Source: Methylophilaceae bacterium UBA7525
GTDB lineage: Bacteria > Pseudomonadota > Gammaproteobacteria > Burkholderiales > Methylophilaceae
Direction: 5' to 3'
Length of the DNA stretch: 29,078 bases
NCBI GenBank assembly: GCA_002479405.1
Contig: DLMX01000081.1
Location: 4,458-33,535, forward strand
Translations under genes and position numbers: made by a program
Part shown: in pieces, positions 24,622 to 29,078 of the stretch
How positions within the stretch are numbered: position 1 is the stretch's first letter
How the letters are laid out: the number at the start of each line of letters is the position of its first letter
Notes under the pieces: model-generated
What the model saw: the letters and a program-made list of their open reading frames with translations, nothing else
Database searches by the model: none
What the model was told of the DNA's origin: nothing

Positions 24622-25185
24622 GTGAAAACCCATTCCCGCCCTTTGTTGACGCATGCTGCCTGGATCAAGATGCCGATGAACAGTGGCAGTTACCGACATT
24701 GGCTGGCCGACCCTGGGTCGTTGACCAAGCGTCTGCAATTGCTCAGTAATGATTTTCATGTCAGGCCGAGCCGACATCAATACGCGCGGGCGCAGATAGA
24801 CGAAGCGCAGCTGTTGGGGCTATCTCGCAGGGAAAATGCCTTGTTGCGCGAAGTCTATCTTTACAGCAATGGGGAGCCGGTGGTGTTCGCCCATAGTGTA
24901 TTGCCATGTCAAAGTTTGCGCGGCGAGTGGCTGGCCTTGGGTCGTCTGGGTAACAAGCCGCTTGGAGCCGCACTGTTCATGAACCCCAGGGTCACGCGTA
25001 CCCAGCTTGAATTCAAGAAGCTGTCGAATCATCATGCGCTGTATCGCCGGGCGGTGCGCCATCTTGCGGTCAAGCCGCAGGCGGTCTGGGCCAGACGCTC
25101 TATATTTCGTCTCGGCCGTTCCGCTATCATGGTGACAGAAGTGTTTCTACCGCAGGTCTTGAAACTATCGGAATTTGCGTCATGA
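24622..25185 (+). CDS. ubiC: UbiC chorismate pyruvate-lyase
   Basis: A 187-residue enzyme splitting chorismate into 4-hydroxybenzoate and pyruvate, the first committed step of ubiquinone synthesis. Family landmarks are the LLREVYLYSNGEPVVFAHSV strand region with the substrate Arg, LGRLGNKPLGAALF with the key Gly, and SAIMVTEVFLP with the catalytic Glu. The start is GTG at 24622; ATG codons at 24670 and 24676 are alternatives and would remove an ill-conserved leader of 16 to 18 residues. Its end overlaps ubiA by ATGA. Confidence 0.9.
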   Translation: MKTHSRPLLTHAAWIKMPMNSGSYRHWLADPGSLTKRLQLLSNDFHVRPSRHQYARAQIDEAQLLGLSRRENALLREVYLYSNGEPVVFAHSVLPCQSLRGEWLALGRLGNKPLGAALFMNPRVTRTQLEFKKLSNHHALYRRAVRHLAVKPQAVWARRSIFRLGRSAIMVTEVFLPQVLKLSEFAS

Positions 25186-26039
25186 ACTGGAAGCAAAAAA
25201 TTAATGCCTATGCACGCCTGATGCGGCTCGACAAGCCGATCGGCATACTCTTGCTGCTGTGGCCGACCTTGTGGGCCTTGTGGATGGCAGGGCTGGGCCG
25301 GCCTGACTGGCTGGTGGTCTGGATATTCGTTATGGGTACCGTGTTGATGCGCTCGGCCGGTTGTGTCATGAACGATGTCGCAGACCGCAATTTCGATGGT
25401 CACGTTGAGCGCACCCGGCAGCGTCCGCTGGTCAGCGGCGAAGTCAGCGTCAAGGAGGCCTGTCTGTTGGCGGCAGGCTTGAGCCTGGGCGCATTCTGTC
25501 TGGTATTGTTTCTGAATGCGTTGACCATTGCCCTGTCATTTGCGGCTTTTCTGCTGGCCATGACCTATCCCCTGACCAAGCGTTTTCTGGCGATTCCTCA
25601 GGCTTATCTTGGTATTGCTTTCGGTTTCGGCATTCCCATGGCATTTGCCGCATTGACTAGTGAATTGCCGCCGCTTGTCTGGTTGATGCTGCTGGCCAAT
25701 ATTTTCTGGACTATCGCTTACGATACGGAATATGCAATGGTTGACAGGGATGATGATCTGAAGCTGGGTATACGTTCATCCGCCATTTTCTTCGGTCGCT
25801 ACGATGTAATGGCTATCCTGGTCTGTTATGTGGCGATGCTGATATTGCTGGTGCTGGTCGGTTGGATGCAGCAGTTGAGTTGGCCTTATTATTTTGGTCT
25901 GGCGGTTGCCCTGCTACTGGCGCTCTATCACATCAGCCTGATACGTGACAGACAGCGCCATGCCTGTTTCAAGGCTTTTTTACACAATAACTGGCTGGGT
26001 GCTGCGATATTTGCAGGATTACTGGCCAGCTATCTGTAG
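25182..26039 (+). CDS. ubiA: UbiA 4-hydroxybenzoate polyprenyltransferase
   Basis: A 285-residue inner-membrane prenyltransferase that attaches the polyprenyl chain to 4-hydroxybenzoate. RLDKPIGILLLLWPTLWALW starts the first helix. The Mg-diphosphate motifs are NDVADRNFD (64-72, NDxxDxxxD) and YDTEYAMVDRDDD (180-192). About nine transmembrane helices are visible. It is translationally coupled to ubiC, so substrate maker and user are made together. It ends 15 bases before the convergent FimV-like gene, with no hairpin in between. Confidence 0.95.
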   Translation: MNWKQKINAYARLMRLDKPIGILLLLWPTLWALWMAGLGRPDWLVVWIFVMGTVLMRSAGCVMNDVADRNFDGHVERTRQRPLVSGEVSVKEACLLAAGLSLGAFCLVLFLNALTIALSFAAFLLAMTYPLTKRFLAIPQAYLGIAFGFGIPMAFAALTSELPPLVWLMLLANIFWTIAYDTEYAMVDRDDDLKLGIRSSAIFFGRYDVMAILVCYVAMLILLVLVGWMQQLSWPYYFGLAVALLLALYHISLIRDRQRHACFKAFLHNNWLGAAIFAGLLASYL

Positions 26040-26054
26040 CGCGGCAAGCATAAT

Positions 26055-27941
26055 TTAATTTCTGATTGGAAAATCGAATTCCAGCGGCTTGGATTTGTCT
26101 TCAGGAAGACTTGTGTAGATCGATTCGTCAGCAAACAGAGTTTTTTCAGGCTGCTTTAAGGTTTCCGCATTTCCTTCAATCAGTGGGTCCGGCAACGGGA
26201 TATCCTCTCCGGCTGATATTGTATCCATGGCATTTTGCGGTTGCGGCGGGGGGTCGTTTAATGTGATTGTGCCGGCAGCGTTCAAGGAGTTTTGGCTGAT
26301 AGAAAAATTCGAATCGCCAAGCATGCTGCGCAAGAGCAGAACTTCCAGATAGGCATTGCGACCGAAACCCCGGCGTGATTCCAGTCTGCGGTTGAAAATC
26401 AGATCATCAAGAAATGGCAGCGCCTCGGCGGTACCCCAGACCCTTTGCAACTGTTCGGTGACATGCGGGTAATCTTCGATGCTGCTGTGATCTTTTTGCA
26501 GAGGCTCGTTGAAATCAGCAATCGCAACATTAAAGTGACGTTTGCACTCGGCTGTTGCCGTTTCATATTCGCCGGCCTGCCCATCACGTTTGACTAGGTC
26601 AAGCATCATCAACCAAGGTTCGGGTGACAGATCAGGAAACTCGGTCAGATGGTCCTGCAGTAGTACGATGGCCAGGTTTGCCCGTCCGTGTGCGACAAAA
26701 ACTTCAGCCTGCTCCAGGATGTCTTCATTGACCGTAGTACCGGCATGTCCTTGATCCGGAGTTTGAAGCGAGGGTGTGCGGCTTTTGAAGTCCGGCATAT
26801 TCTGGCTGGCAGGGTCAGGGCCGGTTTTGTCAGCGATCTGGTCGATTTCGACGGATGATGTCACTTCCCGGTTTGCATTGAGGACGCTCTGTTCGACTTC
26901 AGGGGCAAGCTCATCCCAGATCGCCAGTTCAGTTTGTATTTGTTGCCGGCTGCGTCGACGGCGCAGCCATTCTGCGATGCCGATCAAGGTTATGGCGAGC
27001 AATATCAGCAATGTATATGTCAGCCAGGAACCGCCGCTAGTAGAAGAGGGCCCGGCGGTGCGCAAAGTCTCCAGTTCCGCATTGCGTTTTTGTAATGCGA
27101 TCATTTGAAATTCAAGATAGGCCAGTTTGTTGGCCATTGCCGTCATTTCGTCGGAAACATCCTCATCACTGAGCGTGGGCATATCCGTTGCCGGCCAGTC
27201 GTTCAGCTCCACGGACATCTGCAGTTGCAAGGGCGCATTGAAGAAATCCGCATGTGGTTGCACTTCGCCGGAGATGACCAGTCTGGGCGCGTCGGCTTCT
27301 GCGGGTATTATGTCTGCTGACATGGTCGTGACAACAGCAACTGTGTGGGTTGTCGGATCCTGCTTGCGAGTATTGGGGACAGTTTTTTTAGATCGAGCTT
27401 CAGTTCTGGTCGGTCTGGTCTCGGTGAAGGATGTATTCCCTGCAGTGTGTTTTAAGTTTGGCGTGTCCGCTTCTTCAGAAAATGCAGCAATAGTGTCTGG
27501 AGTAAGCGAGATTCGGGAAGTTTGAGTCTCCGGTTGAGGGTGGGATGTAATTTGCGTCTGCGGTGGATCGAGCAGCAGGACGTACTCGCGGCTGATCTGG
27601 TTTTCACATTCTGCGATCAGGTTCAATTGAACAATGGGGTCGTTGAGTGCCTGATGCGAGTGGATATTCAAGTTTGCATTACCATCGGTACTCTCGCGCA
27701 GGGTGAGGCTGGCATTAAGAGGCGAGGATGGGAAATCGTCATGGTTGCGCTGCAGTCTGAAACAGGTGGCATCCAGTTGTTTCGGGATGTCGAATAGCTG
27801 GACAGTCGCTCGCAAAGGCTCGCCCAGGAATGATTGTATCTCGATGGATCCCAGCCCGAAGGCGTGCACAGTGGAACTGCCGAAGATCATAGTGCTGGGT
27901 AGTAACAGCTTCAATAAGAAAGCAAGATTCGATTTGGTCAT
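26055..27941 (-). CDS. FimV-like membrane protein with TPR-type tail
   Basis: A 628-residue single-pass protein. A signal peptide (cleavage after Ala27, VHA-FG) precedes the FimV N-terminal domain (about 28-126: FGLGSIEIQSFLGEPLRATVQL, REYVLLLDPP). Then follows a low-complexity linker, a coiled coil (about 262-294), a transmembrane helix (about 306-325), a basic RRRRSR stop-transfer, and a cytoplasmic helical region with a TPR-like stretch (about 405-520). No LysM domain is visible, though FimV/HubP proteins usually have one. Pseudomonas FimV organises the cell pole and type IV pili; whether this homologue does so is unknown. No good Shine-Dalgarno precedes the ATG. Confidence 0.85.
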   Translation of the reverse strand: MTKSNLAFLLKLLLPSTMIFGSSTVHAFGLGSIEIQSFLGEPLRATVQLFDIPKQLDATCFRLQRNHDDFPSSPLNASLTLRESTDGNANLNIHSHQALNDPIVQLNLIAECENQISREYVLLLDPPQTQITSHPQPETQTSRISLTPDTIAAFSEEADTPNLKHTAGNTSFTETRPTRTEARSKKTVPNTRKQDPTTHTVAVVTTMSADIIPAEADAPRLVISGEVQPHADFFNAPLQLQMSVELNDWPATDMPTLSDEDVSDEMTAMANKLAYLEFQMIALQKRNAELETLRTAGPSSTSGGSWLTYTLLILLAITLIGIAEWLRRRRSRQQIQTELAIWDELAPEVEQSVLNANREVTSSVEIDQIADKTGPDPASQNMPDFKSRTPSLQTPDQGHAGTTVNEDILEQAEVFVAHGRANLAIVLLQDHLTEFPDLSPEPWLMMLDLVKRDGQAGEYETATAECKRHFNVAIADFNEPLQKDHSSIEDYPHVTEQLQRVWGTAEALPFLDDLIFNRRLESRRGFGRNAYLEVLLLRSMLGDSNFSISQNSLNAAGTITLNDPPPQPQNAMDTISAGEDIPLPDPLIEGNAETLKQPEKTLFADESIYTSLPEDKSKPLEFDFPIRN

Positions 27942-28371
27942 GCAATAAATTTATTTGTCAGCCAGCATGAATGCCTGTTTTAGGCATAGCAGGAAAATAT
28001 AAGGGATGAAAAACGGCTGTTTAGTATGAGTCAAGATAAATAAGCGCAATTAGTGTTCCAGACAGAATGGTCAGGCTGGCGGCAGGAGGGAATGTGCGCG
28101 GAGCTTTATTTATCCTGTTGTTTTTAAATAAATGGTAGTGTGGTTCAGATGTTGAGAGTGGGGCTGGGTATAAACTTGCGCAGCTGCCGTGTATTATCAG
28201 AATCTGTTCGGATTTCGGCAGTTTTGCTAATGAAATGACAGTAGACCGATATAGATGGGTAGTTGGGCAGGGTCAAGATGACCGTAGGAATGCGATAATA
28301 ACGTTTGACAAGGTTGAGCACCCTGACATAAAATCGCCCTCTTAATTTTTTTGGCAAGTATTGGTAGTCAA
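27942..28371. other. 430-base gap between FimV-like gene and rplM
   Basis: The gap holds the divergent control regions. Near the FimV-like start there is a 12-base palindrome AATAAATTTATT (27944-27955) and a small hairpin ATGCCT/AGGCAT (27971-27976, 27982-27987). An A+T hairpin TTTATTTA/TAAATAAA lies at 28105-28112 and 28125-28132. The right end has the rplM promoter. No convincing gene was found; the open frame running into rplM on the minus strand is a shadow. Confidence 0.5.
28305..28332 (+). promoter_or_regulatory. Sigma-70 promoter for rplM-rpsI
   Basis: A perfect -35 TTGACA (28305-28310), a 16-base spacer and CATAAA (28327-28332) as -10 precede rplM by 39 bases. The -35 quality and the location before a ribosomal-protein operon make it the best promoter in the window. 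Confidence 0.75.
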
Positions 28372-28812
28372 ATGAAGACTTTTTCTGCAAAAACGCATGA
28401 AGTAAAGCGTGACTGGTTTGTTGTCGATGCGACAGACTTGGTGCTGGGTCGTCTGGCGAGTGAAATTGCTCACCGTCTGCGTGGCAAGCACAAGACAATT
28501 TACACTCCTCACGTTGATACTGGCGATTACATCGTTGTCGTCAACGCGGACAAGATCAAGGTGACCGGCAACAAGTCCGGTGACAAGCTGTATCACCGTC
28601 ACAGTGGTTATCCAGGTGGTATTTCCACCACCACATTTGGCAAGATGCAAGAGAAATTCCCCGGCCGCGCTTTGGAAAAGGCAGTCAAGGGTATGTTGCC
28701 AAAGGGTCCGTTGGGCTATGCCATGTTCCGCAAGCTGAAGGTCTATGCTGGCGAAAAGCATGACCATATTGCGCAACAACCACAGCCTTTGAAAATTCAA
28801 AGCCAGGCTTAA
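28372..28812 (+). CDS. rplM: 50S ribosomal protein L13
   Basis: A 146-residue L13, MKTFSAKTHEVKRDWFVVDA, with LGRLASEIAHRLRGKHK, DTGDYIVVVNADKI, YPGGISTTTFGKM, and AVKGMLPKGPLGYAMFRKLKVYAG. The frame extends to a TTG at 28351 but ATG 28372 matches the family N-terminus. The ribosome site is weak (GGTAG). It is followed 9 bases later by rpsI, the standard L13-S9 operon. Confidence 0.97.
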   Translation: MKTFSAKTHEVKRDWFVVDATDLVLGRLASEIAHRLRGKHKTIYTPHVDTGDYIVVVNADKIKVTGNKSGDKLYHRHSGYPGGISTTTFGKMQEKFPGRALEKAVKGMLPKGPLGYAMFRKLKVYAGEKHDHIAQQPQPLKIQSQA

Positions 28813-28821
28813 GGATTAGAT

Positions 28822-29078
28822 ATGATTGGTAAATACAACTACGGTACAGGTCGTCGCAAGAGCTCTGTAGCACGCGTTTTTCTGAAGTCGGGCAAGGGCA
28901 ATATCGTTATCAACGACAAGCCTGCAGATGAATACTTCTCACGCGAAACGTCACGCATGATTCTGCGTCAGCCACTGGCGCTAACCGAAAACGAAGCCAG
29001 CTTCGACATCATGGTCAATGTTAGCGGCGGCGGTGAGTCCGGTCAGGCCGGTGCAGTGCGTCATGGCATTACACGTGC
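28822..29078 (+). CDS. rpsI: 30S ribosomal protein S9 (3' end outside window)
   Basis: Translation from the ATG at 28822 gives MIGKYNYGTGRRKSSVARVF, then GKGNIVINDKPADEYFSRET and SGGGESGQAGAVRHGITR, an unmistakable S9. The AAGGA ribosome site lies six bases before the start. About 85 codons are visible of an expected 130; the window ends in the gene. Confidence 0.97.
   Translation, partial: MIGKYNYGTGRRKSSVARVFLKSGKGNIVINDKPADEYFSRETSRMILRQPLALTENEASFDIMVNVSGGGESGQAGAVRHGITR

Noticed and set aside
26036..26058. Shared terminator between ubiA and the FimV-like gene
   Set aside because: The 15-base gap and its flanks show no inverted repeat with a T-run.
27372..27381. GGGGACAG motif inside the FimV-like gene as a further RAYT repeat
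   Set aside because: Only eight bases match the element end and the surrounding sequence does not; expected by chance.
28351..28371. TTG-initiated extension of rplM
   Set aside because: The extra seven residues lie upstream of the conserved MKTFSAK start and directly after the promoter.
28145..28498. 117-residue minus-strand frame across the rplM promoter
   Set aside because: It runs through the rplM start and promoter, with no signal, domain or ribosome site.

Overview
The window reads as chromosome of a betaproteobacterium. The evidence is the protein sequences and the runs of housekeeping genes (yicC, a DUF475 gene, gmk, rpoZ, spoT, ridA, recG; rph-rdgB-hemW next to a kinase/phosphatase pair; rplM-rpsI). 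A Nitrosomonadales-type host is a guess from overall look; no rRNA is present to settle it.

Layout. (1) 5-816: a REP-associated tyrosine transposase (RAYT) gene bounded by a perfect 22-bp inverted repeat, with a 17-bp tandem duplication at its right edge. (2) 817-12257, all minus strand: a two-partner secretion (TPS) locus read from high to low coordinates. It runs tpsB transporter, a 2013-residue TpsA exoprotein ending in an alpha/beta-hydrolase (lipase-like) domain, a Cys-rich lipoprotein, a second small lipoprotein, an orphan TpsA C-terminal module with no secretion domain, a second Cys-rich lipoprotein of the first one's type, and a scrap of a third TpsA C-terminus cut off beside the RAYT element. 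(3) 12376-16879, minus strand: Ser/Thr kinase, PP2C phosphatase, rph, rdgB, hemW. (4) 17005-26039, plus strand: yicC, DUF475/TerC-like membrane protein, gmk, rpoZ, spoT, ridA, recG, ubiC, ubiA, closely packed with several ATGA overlaps. (5) 26055-27941, minus strand: a FimV-like membrane protein. (6) 28372 to the end, plus strand: rplM and the 5' part of rpsI behind a good sigma-70 promoter.

The unusual part is region 2. It resembles contact-dependent inhibition loci in plan (transporter, long exoprotein, tip domain, small partner, then displaced tip/partner modules), but no VENN-type pretoxin motif is seen and the partners look like lipoproteins. The active tip looks like a serine hydrolase with a GHSRG elbow. 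One reading is an envelope-acting hydrolase tip with a lipoprotein protector, loosely parallel to type VI lipase/lipoprotein-immunity pairs. Because the two main lipoproteins appear to belong to one family although the tips they follow differ, a generic accessory role is an equally live alternative. The orphan module shows a recombination junction inside the preceding lipoprotein gene and a one-base frameshift, so this side of the locus appears to be a decaying archive of tip modules that the RAYT element borders.

The housekeeping part is conventional: nucleotide quality control (rdgB), RNA processing (rph, yicC), guanine nucleotide and (p)ppGpp metabolism (gmk, spoT, with rpoZ), replication repair (recG), ubiquinone head-group synthesis (ubiC, ubiA) and ribosomal proteins L13/S9.
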